DNA of 64,000 nucleotides from JBCBGF01 sp039193455. GTDB lineage: Bacteria; Pseudomonadota; Alphaproteobacteria; Rhodobacterales; Rhodobacteraceae. Positions 17,379-26,572 of the stretch are shown one piece after another (the first letter of the stretch is position 1; every line of letters starts with the position of its first letter). The position numbers and the translations under genes were made by a program. Location: positions 496,001 through 560,000 of the forward strand of contig JBCCWO010000001.1 of assembly GCA_039193455.1 (NCBI GenBank). The letters run 5' to 3'. The notes beneath the pieces are model-generated. The model was not told the DNA's origin. It saw only the letters and a program-made list of their open reading frames with translations, and did not search any database.

Positions 17379-18683
17379 CTAACCGAACATTGTGTTCGGC
17401 AGAACCAGCGCGATTTGCGGGATCAGGTAGACGAGGATCAAAGCGGCCAGCATTGCGAACCAGAACGGCCAGATCCCCCGAAAGATCGTGTTCAGCGAGA
17501 CGTTGTTTGCGATGCCCTTCACGACAAACACGTTGATGCCCACCGGCGGGCTGATCAGCCCCATCTCAAGCGCGATGACCATCATCACGCCGAACCAGAT
17601 CAGATCGACGCCCAGCGTCTCAAGGATCGGCTGGGCCAACGGCACGGTCAGCACAAGGATCGCGAACCCGTCCATAAACATGCCAAGGATGATGAACCCC
17701 AAAAGGATCGCCACCACCACCTGTGCCGCGGTAAACCCCTGTGCCTCGACCCACTGGGTCAGGGCAAAGGTGATGCCGGTGAAGCCCACGAACGTCTTGA
17801 AGACAAAGGCCCCGAACAGGATCAGGAACACGGTGCCCGTGCTTTTCAGCGTGCTCAGCGTCACCTCGCGGATGTTCTGCACCGTCAAGGCTCCGCGCAG
17901 GATCGTGACGCACAGCGCCAGGAACGCCCCGACGCCAGCGGCCTCAACCGCCGAAAACACGCCGGCATAGATCCCGCCAATGGTCAGCACGATGATGCCC
18001 ACGATCCAGCTTGCCCGGCCGAGCGCCCGAAACCGCTCCGGCAACGCCACGCGGTCCGCCGATTGCGGGGCGTAGGCGGGCTTGCGCAGCACGACAATCC
18101 AGATCGCCAGGATGAAGAGCGAGGTCAAAAGCAGGCCCGGCAGAACCCCCGCCATGAACAGCCGCCCAATGCTCTCCTCGGTCAGGATCGCGTAGACCAC
18201 GAACCCCGCCGAGGGCGGGATCAGAATGCCCAGGGTGCCGCCCGCCGCAATGGCCCCGGTCGCCAGCCCGTTGTCGTAATTGTAGCGCTGCATCTGGGGC
18301 AGGCTCACCCGCCCCATGGTCAGCGCCGCCGCAAGCGACGACCCCGACAGCGCCGAGAACCCCGCACAACCCACGATCGTTGCCGAGGCCAGCCCGCCCT
18401 TCATATGGCCAAACCAGCTATGCGCCGCGTCATAGAGATCGCGCGACATGCCCGAAACGCCCGCCAGGTTTCCCATCAGAATGAACAGCGGCAGGATCGT
18501 CAGCGGATAGTTCGCCGCCTCACCAAAGATCTCGCCCGCGATCACCGGCAGCGCGGCGGGCGGGCGGATCATGTAGATCCCCAGCCCGCCAATGGCCATC
18601 ATCGCCAGCCCAACGGGAACCCGGATAAACAGCAGCAGGAACAGCCCCGCAAACCCAAGCGCGGCAATGGTTTCGCGATCCAT
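17379..18683 (-). CDS. dctM: TRAP transporter large permease, DctM family
   Basis: A 434-residue membrane protein of about 12 helices, the usual DctM size. Signatures: VPVGLAMMAIGGLGIYMI, FILMGNLAGVSGMSRDLYDAA, GCAGFSALSGSSLAAALTMG, GILIPPSAGFVVYAILTEES and, near the C terminus, MGLISPPVGINVFVVKG. It overlaps dctQ by one base. Forms the sodium-driven translocation channel of the TRAP importer with dctP and dctQ. Confidence 0.95.
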   Translation of the reverse strand: MDRETIAALGFAGLFLLLFIRVPVGLAMMAIGGLGIYMIRPPAALPVIAGEIFGEAANYPLTILPLFILMGNLAGVSGMSRDLYDAAHSWFGHMKGGLASATIVGCAGFSALSGSSLAAALTMGRVSLPQMQRYNYDNGLATGAIAAGGTLGILIPPSAGFVVYAILTEESIGRLFMAGVLPGLLLTSLFILAIWIVVLRKPAYAPQSADRVALPERFRALGRASWIVGIIVLTIGGIYAGVFSAVEAAGVGAFLALCVTILRGALTVQNIREVTLSTLKSTGTVFLILFGAFVFKTFVGFTGITFALTQWVEAQGFTAAQVVVAILLGFIILGMFMDGFAILVLTVPLAQPILETLGVDLIWFGVMMVIALEMGLISPPVGINVFVVKGIANNVSLNTIFRGIWPFWFAMLAALILVYLIPQIALVLPNTMFG

Positions 18684-19213
18684 CAGTCGGTGACCTCATG
18701 CGGGTCAACGCCATTCCAATGAACAAGGCCGATCAGGATCTGCATCAGCACCCAAAGCGCGGCAAACCCCATGGCTGCCGACAGCACAAAGTAGAAAGGC
18801 GGATGCGGGATCGACAGGTTCGAGGTGATCGCCCCACAGGGCAAACCGCAACTTCCCTTTACGGCCAACCCGTAGGCGGCGATGGCAAGAATGGTGAAGG
18901 ACACGATGCGACCCATCAGGTCGGTGAAGCGCGACACGCCCCGCCCGGCCACCATCGGCAGCACATTGACCGATACGTGCCCGCGGTTCGCCGCGGCCCA
19001 GGTGATCGAGCCTGCGACGACAATCGTCATCGTCATGGTCGATACGTCCTCGATCCCAAAGATCGGATCGCGCAGGACATAGCGGTAGAACACGGAGAAG
19101 ATCGTAATCCCGGCCAAGGCAAACAGGGCCACGCCCCCAAGGATGGCGAAGAGGCCCGCAATCCTGCGCAGCCCCTTCTCCAGTTTTTCAAAGCCGTCTG
19201 GCGTGTCAGCCAC
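18683..19213 (-). CDS. dctQ: TRAP transporter small permease, DctQ family
   Basis: A 176-residue four-helix membrane protein. It contains FSVFYRYVLRDPIFGIEDVS and RGHVSVNVLPMVAGRG, both typical of DctQ. The frame is open to 19294, but I prefer the GTG at 19213: it lies five bases after the dctP stop and has AAGG upstream, whereas the longer version would overlap dctP with unrelated sequence. A cysteine pair (SCGLPCGAIT, about residue 130) in a periplasmic or membrane-edge position is unusual for the family. Confidence 0.9.
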   Translation of the reverse strand: MADTPDGFEKLEKGLRRIAGLFAILGGVALFALAGITIFSVFYRYVLRDPIFGIEDVSTMTMTIVVAGSITWAAANRGHVSVNVLPMVAGRGVSRFTDLMGRIVSFTILAIAAYGLAVKGSCGLPCGAITSNLSIPHPPFYFVLSAAMGFAALWVLMQILIGLVHWNGVDPHEVTD

Positions 19214-19218
19214 CTGGC

Positions 19219-20214
19219 TTACATTCCCTTGCCTTGCATCAGGTCCATCACCTGCTGCCCGGTCATGCCCTGCCCCACTTCGGAGGCCAGCCATTCATCC
19301 AGCGCAGGCTGGATCGCCGCGTCCCAGCGGGCGCGTTCCTCGGCGGGCAGCTCGTAGACGTCAACGCCATTATCGGCTGAGACCGCAATGCCTTTCGAGC
19401 CGATCTTGTTGTAGGTCTCGGCCCCTTGCATCGACAGCCACTTGCCCGATGCCTCTTCGACCCAGGCCTTTTCCTGATCGCTCAGGCTGTTCCAGACATC
19501 ATTGCTGAGCAACATGACAAAGGCCGACCCAGCGCCCGGTACGTTGGTCGTGATGTAATTCGCCGGTTCATACAGCCGGAACGACAACGCCCCGGACGAG
19601 CCGATCGAAATCACATCAACCACGCCATTTGTCAGGTTCTGGTTGATCACGCTCACGGGCTGCGACACGGCTGATGCGCCAAGCGATTCCACAAACGGGA
19701 TGTCCTGTGCCGAAGTCACACGGACAACCTTGCCTTCCATGTCCTCCATCACGCGGATCGGCGCGTCCTTTGAGAACAGGATCGGCATCTCATTGGCCCA
19801 CAGCGCCAGGATCTTGGCGTCAAACTCCTTGCTAATCGGCTCATAGGCGCGCCACATCGCTTCGGTGCATTCGATCGCGCTGAAGCACATGCCAGGCGTC
19901 GTCACCGATGTGGTGATCGGGAACAGCGGCTGGGTGTAGCCCGGCAGGTGAAAAACGATGTCCGCCACGCCGTCCAATAGGATCGAATATTGCTTGGGCG
20001 GAACCGAGTTCAGCGCGCCGCCGGGGAATTGCGCGACCGTCAGCTCGCCCCCTGACACTTCGGCCAGTTTCTCGGCAAAGGGCGTGAAGACCGCTCCGTT
20101 CATCGGATGGTTCGGCCCCATGAAATAGGCCAGCGTCAGCTCGCGCGCCTGTGTGGCCGCCGCCATCGCGGCCAATGCCACGGCGCCCGCCATAAGAGTA
20201 TTGGTGAGTTTCAT
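19219..20214 (-). CDS. dctP: TRAP transporter solute-binding protein, DctP family
   Basis: A 331-residue periplasmic binding protein with a signal peptide (MKLTNTLMAGAVALAAMAAATQA). DctP landmarks: YFMGPNHPMNGAVFTPFAEKL, GKVVRVTSAQDIPFVESLG and NLTNGVVDVISIGSSGALSF, the region that contains the carboxylate-binding arginine and asparagine in the family. The ligand is probably an organic acid; its identity is not visible. First gene of dctPQM-osmC and divergent from a GntR regulator with a GGATACA inverted repeat between them. Confidence 0.94.
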   Translation of the reverse strand: MKLTNTLMAGAVALAAMAAATQARELTLAYFMGPNHPMNGAVFTPFAEKLAEVSGGELTVAQFPGGALNSVPPKQYSILLDGVADIVFHLPGYTQPLFPITTSVTTPGMCFSAIECTEAMWRAYEPISKEFDAKILALWANEMPILFSKDAPIRVMEDMEGKVVRVTSAQDIPFVESLGASAVSQPVSVINQNLTNGVVDVISIGSSGALSFRLYEPANYITTNVPGAGSAFVMLLSNDVWNSLSDQEKAWVEEASGKWLSMQGAETYNKIGSKGIAVSADNGVDVYELPAEERARWDAAIQPALDEWLASEVGQGMTGQQVMDLMQGKGM

Positions 20215-20314
20215 TTCCGTCCTCCCTGATCGACGTCTGCGGCAGTGAACCCGGTTTTGTCCGGGTGTTTGATTCGCCGCCTGACAGTGTTCTAACTGCG
20301 CCCATCATCCGCAT

Positions 20315-20326
20315 TTTGGATACAAA
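20315..20326. promoter_or_regulatory. Candidate GntR operator, site 1
   Basis: TTTGGATACAAA is a near-perfect palindrome (TTTG-N-AT-N-CAAA) in the divergent dctP/gntR intergenic region. Its GGATACA core recurs inverted at site 2, with centres about 62 bases apart, close to six helical turns. Palindromes with such cores are typical of FCD-type GntR regulators. Assignment to the adjacent regulator is inference from position. Confidence 0.55.
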
Positions 20327-20377
20327 GTTAAGCCGAAACTTGCGGACACAGCCTCAATTCTGCTCGACAGCGCAGAT

Positions 20378-20389
20378 TATGTATCCGAT
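20378..20389. promoter_or_regulatory. Candidate GntR operator, site 2
   Basis: TATGTATCCGAT is the inverted partner of site 1; its reverse complement, ATCGGATACATA, matches site 1 at 9 of 12 positions. It lies 24 bases before the gntR start, where bound protein could block gntR itself, while site 1 lies nearer dctP. Looping between the two sites is possible but not shown. Confidence 0.5.
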
Positions 20390-20412
20390 ATTGAACGCCG
20401 GAGGTATGCGGA

Positions 20413-21159
20413 ATGGGCTCCAGCGCAGAGCATGTGCTTGCCGTGGTCCGGCGTCAGATCCTGGCCGGGGACCGCGCGCCGGGCGACAAGATCACCGAAG
20501 TCGGCGTGGCCGCCGACCTCGATGTCTCGCGCACGCCCGCACGTACCGCTCTGGCCGCGCTTGAGGCCGAGGGGCTGATAGAAAAGCGCGACGGGCGCGG
20601 GTTCACGATCAAGTCGATCTCGGTCGCCGATGTTGAAAAGTCGATCAAGGTGCGCGCCGTTCTCGAAGGGCTGGCAGCGCGGACCATGGCCGAAAACGGG
20701 ATGTCACCCGAGACCGAGGCGAAGCTGCGCCGCTCCATCGACATGTCGCAAGAGATCCTCGACACCGAAGAGCCCGAGATTGACTACATCGGCCAGTACC
20801 AAGAGGCGAACCGCATCTTTCATGAAACCATCATGTATGATTGCGGGAATGAACTGGTCGGCCACGCTTTTGAGCGCATCGCGCGATTGCCGCTGACCGC
20901 GCTTGGGACGCTGGCCTTTGATCGCACCACGCTCAAGCGCGAACGCATGCGGCTCACCGTTGGCCACTCCCAGCATGTCATCATCCTTGACGCTCTGGCC
21001 AAACGCGACGGACAGCGGGCCGAGCGGATGATGATCGAGCACAGCAATGCGACGCTCAACTACGAGCAGCTCTTCGTGGACAAGGGCAACGAAGCGCCGC
21101 TTTTGCCGCTTTATCAACGATATGGGGGACCCAATGGACGCCGCGCAACATTGGATTGA
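20413..21159 (+). CDS. GntR family transcriptional regulator (FadR/FCD subfamily)
   Basis: A 248-residue regulator. The N-terminal winged helix reads QILAGDRAPGDKITEVGVA and DLDVSRTPARTALAALEAEG, then a helical FCD ligand domain (about 85-230) with metal-ligand-type residues in EANRIFHETIM and in HSQHVIILDALAKRDG. Such proteins respond to organic acids, often the substrate of the adjacent pathway. It is divergent from dctPQM and overlaps the following ALDH gene, so it probably controls both transcripts through the GGATACA sites. Confidence 0.92.
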   Translation: MGSSAEHVLAVVRRQILAGDRAPGDKITEVGVAADLDVSRTPARTALAALEAEGLIEKRDGRGFTIKSISVADVEKSIKVRAVLEGLAARTMAENGMSPETEAKLRRSIDMSQEILDTEEPEIDYIGQYQEANRIFHETIMYDCGNELVGHAFERIARLPLTALGTLAFDRTTLKRERMRLTVGHSQHVIILDALAKRDGQRAERMMIEHSNATLNYEQLFVDKGNEAPLLPLYQRYGGPNGRRATLD

Positions 21160-22576
21160 CGGCGCCTGGCGGACGGACGGGTCGTTGCGCGAAACGGTGG
21201 CGGTCTATACCGGCACACGCCACGCGACCTATCACAGCGCTGGCGCCGCGCTTGCGGAAGAGGCGATTTCCGTGGCGCGTCGAACCTTCGACCGTACATC
21301 CTGGGCGCATCAGCCGCGTTTGCGGTCACAGGTTCTACTGGAACTGGCCGACGCCATCACGGCCCGGCGGGACGAGATTGCGCGGCATATCGCCGTCGAA
21401 AATGCCAAGGTCGTGGCGCATTGCTTGCACGAAACGAACGCCGCGATCTCTGAGGCGCGCTACTACGCCGGCCTCGCGCGGGCGATATTCGGGCGCGTGA
21501 CCGAGATTGACGCCGGCAAGCAATCGATCTTTGCGCATGAGCCCATCGGGGTGACCGCGATCATCGTGCCCTGGAATGCCCCCTCTACCCTTTTGCTGCG
21601 CTCCCTCGGTCCGGCCCTCGCCGCAGGCTGCACGGTCGTTCTGAAAGGCGCGCATCAAACATCCAGCGTCAACCGGCTTTATGCCGAGGCTTTGGCCAAC
21701 TGCCCCTCCCTGCCCGCGGGCGTCGTGAACATCGTCCACGGTGATCTTGAGATGTCACAAACCCTGTGCCAGCACCCCGAGGTTGATGTCGTGTCCTTCA
21801 CGGGCTCCTCGTCCACGGGCAAAGCGATCATGGCGGCAGGCGCACCAACGCTGAAACGCCTGTCATTGGAACTTGGCGGCAAGGCCCCGGCCATCGTGTT
21901 TGACGACGCAGACATGGACGTCGCCGTGCGCGAGATCACAAACGGGTTGATCCCCCATGCGGGCCAGATGTGCACCGCCATCGCGCGGATCATGGTGCAG
22001 GACAGCGCCTGGACCAGCTTCGTGCCAAAGCTGGCAGAGGCGCTTGGCGGGATCACCACGGGCGACCCTCTGGACGAGACCGTGCGCATGGGTCCCCTCT
22101 TCACCGAAGACGCCGCCCAGCGCTACGAAAGGGACATCGCTTCGGCCCGACAGGCTGGCGAGACAATCTTGGACGGCGCGATCCAATCCGGACACCCCCT
22201 GGGAAACGTCGTATCTCCGGCGCTCTATGCCATCGAAGGCACCGCGCACCGGTTGGTACAAGACGAACTCTTTGCCCCGATCGGCATGCTGGAACGGTTT
22301 TCAACCGAGGAAGAGGCTACGGTTTCCGCCAATGCAACACGCTATGGTCTGGCCGCTTCGGTTCATTCGCGTGACCATGCCCGCACACGGCGGGTAGCCC
22401 GCGCGCTCAAATCCGGAACCGTCTGGATCAACTGCCACAACCGGCTGTTTGCCGAGGCCGAAACCGGTGGCTACCGCGAAAGCGGGCTGGGCCGGCTGCA
22501 CGGGCTTGAGGGGCTGGCGGACTTTATGGAGACCAAGCACATCTACGCCGAGTACGGCCAACTTCCGACCGGCTGA
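21134..22576 (+). CDS. NAD(P)-dependent aldehyde dehydrogenase
   Basis: A 480-residue ALDH. Catalytic cysteine in HAGQMCTAIARI, general-base glutamate in SLELGGKAPAIVF, the oxyanion asparagine in VPWNAPSTLLL and cofactor-binding FTGSSSTGKAIM. I chose the ATG at 21134 (MDAAQHWIDGAW) with a GGGGG ribosome site; the ATG at 21122 is an alternative. Its 5' end overlaps the GntR gene by 26 bases and its stop overlaps the following SDR start. The substrate is likely an aldehyde derived from the compound imported by DctPQM. Confidence 0.92.
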   Translation: MDAAQHWIDGAWRTDGSLRETVAVYTGTRHATYHSAGAALAEEAISVARRTFDRTSWAHQPRLRSQVLLELADAITARRDEIARHIAVENAKVVAHCLHETNAAISEARYYAGLARAIFGRVTEIDAGKQSIFAHEPIGVTAIIVPWNAPSTLLLRSLGPALAAGCTVVLKGAHQTSSVNRLYAEALANCPSLPAGVVNIVHGDLEMSQTLCQHPEVDVVSFTGSSSTGKAIMAAGAPTLKRLSLELGGKAPAIVFDDADMDVAVREITNGLIPHAGQMCTAIARIMVQDSAWTSFVPKLAEALGGITTGDPLDETVRMGPLFTEDAAQRYERDIASARQAGETILDGAIQSGHPLGNVVSPALYAIEGTAHRLVQDELFAPIGMLERFSTEEEATVSANATRYGLAASVHSRDHARTRRVARALKSGTVWINCHNRLFAEAETGGYRESGLGRLHGLEGLADFMETKHIYAEYGQLPTG

Positions 22577-23313
22577 TGGCGGGACGGCTTTCCGAAAAGG
22601 TTTGCATTGTTACCGGCGGCGCCAGGGGCCTTGGGCGCGTGTTCGTCTCTGCGCTTCTGGCGGAAGGGGCGCGGGTTGCGGCGCTTGATGTCGCCCTTGC
22701 CGATCCCGTCCCGGGCGCGCTGCACCTCACCTGCGACGTAACCGACGCGGCGGCCTGTCAAACAGCAGCGGCGCAGATCGTGGAAGAGCTTGGGACCGTC
22801 GATGTCCTGATCAACAACGCGGCACTTTTCTCGACACTGCCAATACAGAGTTACAGCGACATCGACCCTGACACGTGGGACAAGGTGATGGCCGTAAATC
22901 TGCGCGGCGCGCTCAACATGGTGCAGGCCGTCGGCCCGGGGATGGAGGAGCAAGGCGCGGGACGGATTATCCAGATCACGTCTGGCACGGTCTACAAGGG
23001 GCTGCCCGGCATGCTGCACTACATCACATCAAAGGGTGGCCTTGCGGCGATGACCAAGGCGCTCAGTCGTGAGCTTGGGCCAAGCGGCGTCACCGTCAAC
23101 GCGCTTGCGCCGGGGCTGACGCTGTCCGACAGCATCCGCGCCAATGCTGGCCATCTGGAGGAAACCCGCGACAAGGTCATCGCGTCGCGCGCGATTCAGC
23201 GGGATGGCTACCCCGAGGATCTGATCGGCGCGCTGATCTTTCTGGCAAGCGACGACAGCGCGTTTGTCACCGGCCAAACCTTGGTGGTGGATGGAGGCTC
23301 GGTGAACACCTGA
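22576..23313 (+). CDS. Short-chain dehydrogenase/reductase (SDR)
   Basis: A classical SDR of 245 residues: cofactor motif TGGARGLG near residue 13, VDVLINNAALF, active-site serine in ITSGTVYKG, YxxxK as YITSK, and the C-terminal GQTLVVDGGSV. It would oxidise a secondary or primary alcohol to a carbonyl, or the reverse, with NAD(P). It follows the ALDH with a one-base overlap (TGATG), making a GntR-ALDH-SDR operon divergent from the TRAP transporter: an alcohol-to-aldehyde-to-acid or hydroxy-acid route is plausible. Confidence 0.92.
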   Translation: MAGRLSEKVCIVTGGARGLGRVFVSALLAEGARVAALDVALADPVPGALHLTCDVTDAAACQTAAAQIVEELGTVDVLINNAALFSTLPIQSYSDIDPDTWDKVMAVNLRGALNMVQAVGPGMEEQGAGRIIQITSGTVYKGLPGMLHYITSKGGLAAMTKALSRELGPSGVTVNALAPGLTLSDSIRANAGHLEETRDKVIASRAIQRDGYPEDLIGALIFLASDDSAFVTGQTLVVDGGSVNT

Positions 23314-23353
23314 CCGCTCTTTGGGTGCCCGACACGCGGAAACGCCGCGCAGC

Positions 23354-24844
23354 CTAAGAGATCAGAAACCCCGCCGGACCAGAGATCGAATGCGGCTCTG
23401 CAAAGGCCAGAACACCATCATAGCCAAGGTTCCGCCCGACGCCGGAATACTTGAACCCGCCAAACGGGGCGCGCCCGTCCTGTGCCATCGGACCGTGGCC
23501 GTTGAGATACGTGTAACCCGCCTCGATCTGCCGCGCGAGCGTGACCGCCCGTGCCCGGTCCCGCGTCCAGATCGACGAGCACAACCCATAGTCGGTACCG
23601 TTGGCCTGCAGGATCGCCTCGTCATCGGTCTTGAACTTCATGATCGGCAAGGCCGGACCAAACTGTTCGTCCTTCACGACCGAAAGCGCCGGATCGGCGT
23701 CATAGACCAGCGTGGGCCTTTGGAAGTAGCCGCCGCCGTCATACAGCGCCGTATCAGGGACCTGACCGCACTCTTTCACATCAGCACCTTTGGCGCGCGC
23801 CTCGGCGATCATGTCTGTCACAACCTTGAGCTGGCGCGCATTGTTCACCGGACCCATCAGGGTTTCGGGCAACAGCCCATCCCCAACGACCGCCCGCTCG
23901 CACGCGGCGGTCAGCCCGTCGACGACATCGTCATACCGGCTCTCGGCCACATAGAGCCGCTTCATCGCCATACAGACCTGCCCCGAAGACGCAAATGCGC
24001 CCCAGTACATCCGAGAAAACACCTCGTCGTTGAGTTCCGCGTCTTCAAGAACGATGGCCGCGTCGTTGCCGCCGAGCTCCAGCGTCACCGGCGTCAGGTG
24101 CTCGGCCGCGGCCCGCATCACCATCCGGCCCACCCGCGTGGATCCCGTAAAATTCACGCGCCGCACCAGCGAGTGACCGGTCAACGCATCCCCAATCCGC
24201 GCACCGTCGCCGGTGAGCACATTCACCACCCCCGGCGGAAACATGGCGGCGATCTTATGCAGCGTGAGCGCGGGCGCCAGGGCCGAATACTCCGAGATCT
24301 TCACAACAACCGTGTTGCCCGCAACAAGCGCCTGAGGAAGCTTGGCGCCCAGGATCGACAGCGGCCAGTTCCATGGCACAATCAGCGCGGAAACACCGGC
24401 AGGCTGGCGTGTGACAATCGTGTCGAACGGTGGACCCGCGATCTCTTCCTCGATCGCCATACGGTCACCGTAATCCGCCGCCTGTCGGAAACGATCGCCG
24501 AGCCGCGACATCTCCATCAACGTCTCACGCGCGATCTTGCCATGCTCGCGGGTAAACAGGCGCGACCGAAACTTGATGTCCTCTTCATCGGTGACAAGCC
24601 TGTCGGCGACCTGCCTGAGAAGGTTTGCACGTTCTCCCAGCGACAGCTTGGCCCAATCGCCAAACGCAGCATGCGCCGCGCGCACCGCCTCATCGACATC
24701 GCGCTCGGTCGCCGCCGCCGCGTGACCCACCAGCTCCGACGGTCGCGCGGGGTTGAAGATGTCGTAGACGGCATTGTTCGACGCAGGCCGCGCCGCGCCA
24801 TCGACATAGATGCCTGTTGTTATGGTCTCATCCGTATCGGCCAT
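23354..24844 (-). CDS. Aldehyde dehydrogenase
   Basis: A 496-residue ALDH with GQVCMAMKRLYVAE (catalytic cysteine), VTLELGGNDAAIVL (glutamate), VPWNWPLSILG (asparagine) and FTGSTRVGRMV. Gly-Gly-Asn-Asp in place of the more usual Gly-Gly-Lys after the glutamate groups it with the aldehyde dehydrogenases that take bulkier or aromatic aldehydes, but this is weak evidence. It is convergent with the SDR gene and stands apart (about 160 bases) from the SPFH gene upstream on the same strand, so its operon membership is unclear. Confidence 0.9.
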   Translation of the reverse strand: MADTDETITTGIYVDGAARPASNNAVYDIFNPARPSELVGHAAAATERDVDEAVRAAHAAFGDWAKLSLGERANLLRQVADRLVTDEEDIKFRSRLFTREHGKIARETLMEMSRLGDRFRQAADYGDRMAIEEEIAGPPFDTIVTRQPAGVSALIVPWNWPLSILGAKLPQALVAGNTVVVKISEYSALAPALTLHKIAAMFPPGVVNVLTGDGARIGDALTGHSLVRRVNFTGSTRVGRMVMRAAAEHLTPVTLELGGNDAAIVLEDAELNDEVFSRMYWGAFASSGQVCMAMKRLYVAESRYDDVVDGLTAACERAVVGDGLLPETLMGPVNNARQLKVVTDMIAEARAKGADVKECGQVPDTALYDGGGYFQRPTLVYDADPALSVVKDEQFGPALPIMKFKTDDEAILQANGTDYGLCSSIWTRDRARAVTLARQIEAGYTYLNGHGPMAQDGRAPFGGFKYSGVGRNLGYDGVLAFAEPHSISGPAGFLIS

Positions 24845-24883
24845 CGGCCACCTCCCTAGTCACGCGGCCTCACTTTGCCCAAT

Positions 24884-24913
24884 GCCCGGCGAAGAACTTT
24901 CGTGGCGCCGGGC
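24884..24913. repeat. Inverted repeat downstream of the SPFH gene
   Basis: Arms GCCCGGCG (24884-24891) and CGCCGGGC (24906-24913) with a 14-base loop, in the gap between the SPFH stop and the ALDH start, both minus strand. No T run follows in the minus-strand direction, so it may be a processed or Rho-assisted 3' end rather than an intrinsic terminator. Confidence 0.4.
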
Positions 24914-25005
24914 TTGGGGTTGTTGAAGCTCTTAGTCTTTACAGGGTCTTATCATATCGCCGGCCCAGGAAATGGCATCTGCAAAAGTCCGCCAAACTCC
25001 GGGTC

Positions 25006-26556
25006 TCAATCGCCTGAACCCTTCTCTTTGCCTGACAGGCTCTCATCCAGATTAAGTCCAACAACCTCACCGATCTTTTTCATCGCCGGCAGTTGCACCG
25101 CAAGATCGAGGATCGTGTCGACGGTTTGGTTGACCGGAGCCGCCGCTTGGCCACCGCCCCCCAACCCGCTGACATGATTGATGGAGATACCTTTGATCTT
25201 CTCTGCCGGTTTCACCATCTCTGAGACGATCTTAGGTAAGGCTTCGAGCCGCGATTTTTCAAGCTCCATGGCGACAAGCGCATCCGAACGCGCATTCTCG
25301 GCCTTGATACGCGCAAGATCTGCTTCCGCGCGGGCAAGTTCAACCGCCTTCAACGCTTCGGCCTCTTCCATCTTGGCCGCTTTGCGGTCCGCGGCCGTCG
25401 CCTTGTCACTGGCCGCAGCGATCCGCGCGCGGGTTGCGGCGCTTTCCGCCTGTTCCTGGGCTTGCACCAAGGCAAGGGATTTCCGGCGTTCCGCCTCTGC
25501 CATCTGGCGCGCGGTTTGCACCGCCTCTCCGGCCTTCACCGCCTCGGCACGGGCGACATCGGCATCGGCCTGCGCGCGGCTTTCCTCTTGCGACTTCGCG
25601 GCGATCTGGATCAACCGATCCCGTTCCGCCAGTTCCAACGCGCGGGACTGGGCGATCTCGGCCTCTCGAATGGCCTGTTCGCGGGCAATGTCTGCGGCCT
25701 GTATATCCTGCTCCATCCGGATCCGGGCATGGGCACTCTCACGTTCTGCCTCTGCCTTGCGGGCGGCGACTTCGGCCAATTGCGCGGCAAGCAGCGTTTC
25801 TAGCTCCTGGCTTTGGGCGATCTCGGCGCGGCGCTCCTCTAGGTCGATCTCAAGCTTGCGCTTGGCCGCCTCCATGGCGGCGCGGCGCACGCTCACCTCG
25901 CTGTCACTTTCGATCTCGGCCCGTTCCTTTTTCGATTTCGCAATCACCTCCGCAAGCTTGCGCATCCCAACCGCGTTGAAGGCATTGTTTTCATCGAGCG
26001 CCGCAAAAGGGGTTTGGTCGAGCGCAGTCAGCGAGACGCTGTCGAGTTGCAAGCCGTAGTTCGACAACGGCTCCAGCAGGTCGGATTGCACGTCAGCGAC
26101 AAAGGTTGAGCGGTTCTCGTGCAGCTCGTCCATGGTCATCTTTGCTGCCACCGATCGCAGAGCATCTATCATCATGCCGTCGAGCAGGGATTTGAGTTGA
26201 TCAGGCTGGAACAGACGGTTGCCCAATGTCTGCGCGGCACGTGTAATCGCGTCTTCATCGGGGCGGACAGAGACATAGAATTCGGCGCCGACATCAACGC
26301 GCAGCCTGTCTTTGGTGATCAACGCGGCCTCACCGGCGCGAGCCACGCTCATACGAATGGTCTGCATGTTCACGCGAGTGATCTCGGTGAAGTAAGGGAC
26401 AGCAAGGGTTCCGCCATCGATGACAACCTTGCGCCCCCCGACGCCGGTCTTGACGAGGCTGACCTCGTTGGTCGCACGCTCGTAGAACCATGCGGCCAGC
26501 ACAATCAGCGCCGCCGCAACGACGATCAGAAGAATGATCCAACCAAGGGCTGTCAT
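25006..26556 (-). CDS. SPFH/Band 7 (flotillin-like) membrane protein
   Basis: A 516-residue protein with one N-terminal membrane helix (about residues 4-24), an SPFH domain (about 30-200, with AEFYVSVRPDEDAITRAAQTLG and DGMMIDALRSVAAKMTM), then a long Ala/Glu/Arg-rich coiled coil (about 205-430) and a C-terminal tail with GLGGGGQAAAPVNQT. This is the bacterial flotillin/YqiK layout; such proteins organise membrane microdomains. No NfeD-type partner, which often accompanies SPFH genes, is visible next to it. It lies 16 bases after the SDR gene of the aromatic-type cluster and may be its last gene. Confidence 0.87.
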   Translation of the reverse strand: MTALGWIILLIVVAAALIVLAAWFYERATNEVSLVKTGVGGRKVVIDGGTLAVPYFTEITRVNMQTIRMSVARAGEAALITKDRLRVDVGAEFYVSVRPDEDAITRAAQTLGNRLFQPDQLKSLLDGMMIDALRSVAAKMTMDELHENRSTFVADVQSDLLEPLSNYGLQLDSVSLTALDQTPFAALDENNAFNAVGMRKLAEVIAKSKKERAEIESDSEVSVRRAAMEAAKRKLEIDLEERRAEIAQSQELETLLAAQLAEVAARKAEAERESAHARIRMEQDIQAADIAREQAIREAEIAQSRALELAERDRLIQIAAKSQEESRAQADADVARAEAVKAGEAVQTARQMAEAERRKSLALVQAQEQAESAATRARIAAASDKATAADRKAAKMEEAEALKAVELARAEADLARIKAENARSDALVAMELEKSRLEALPKIVSEMVKPAEKIKGISINHVSGLGGGGQAAAPVNQTVDTILDLAVQLPAMKKIGEVVGLNLDESLSGKEKGSGD

Positions 26557-26572
26557 AGACGTCTCCTCCCTT

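Noticed and set aside
23321..24859. A 512-codon plus-strand frame opposite the ALDH at 23354
   Set aside because: Composition is Arg/His-rich and featureless, while the minus strand encodes a complete ALDH with catalytic residues.
25178..26059. A Ser/Ala-rich plus-strand frame of 293 codons opposite the SPFH gene
   Set aside because: Its repetitive Ser/Ala composition mirrors the Ala/Glu-rich coiled coil on the other strand.
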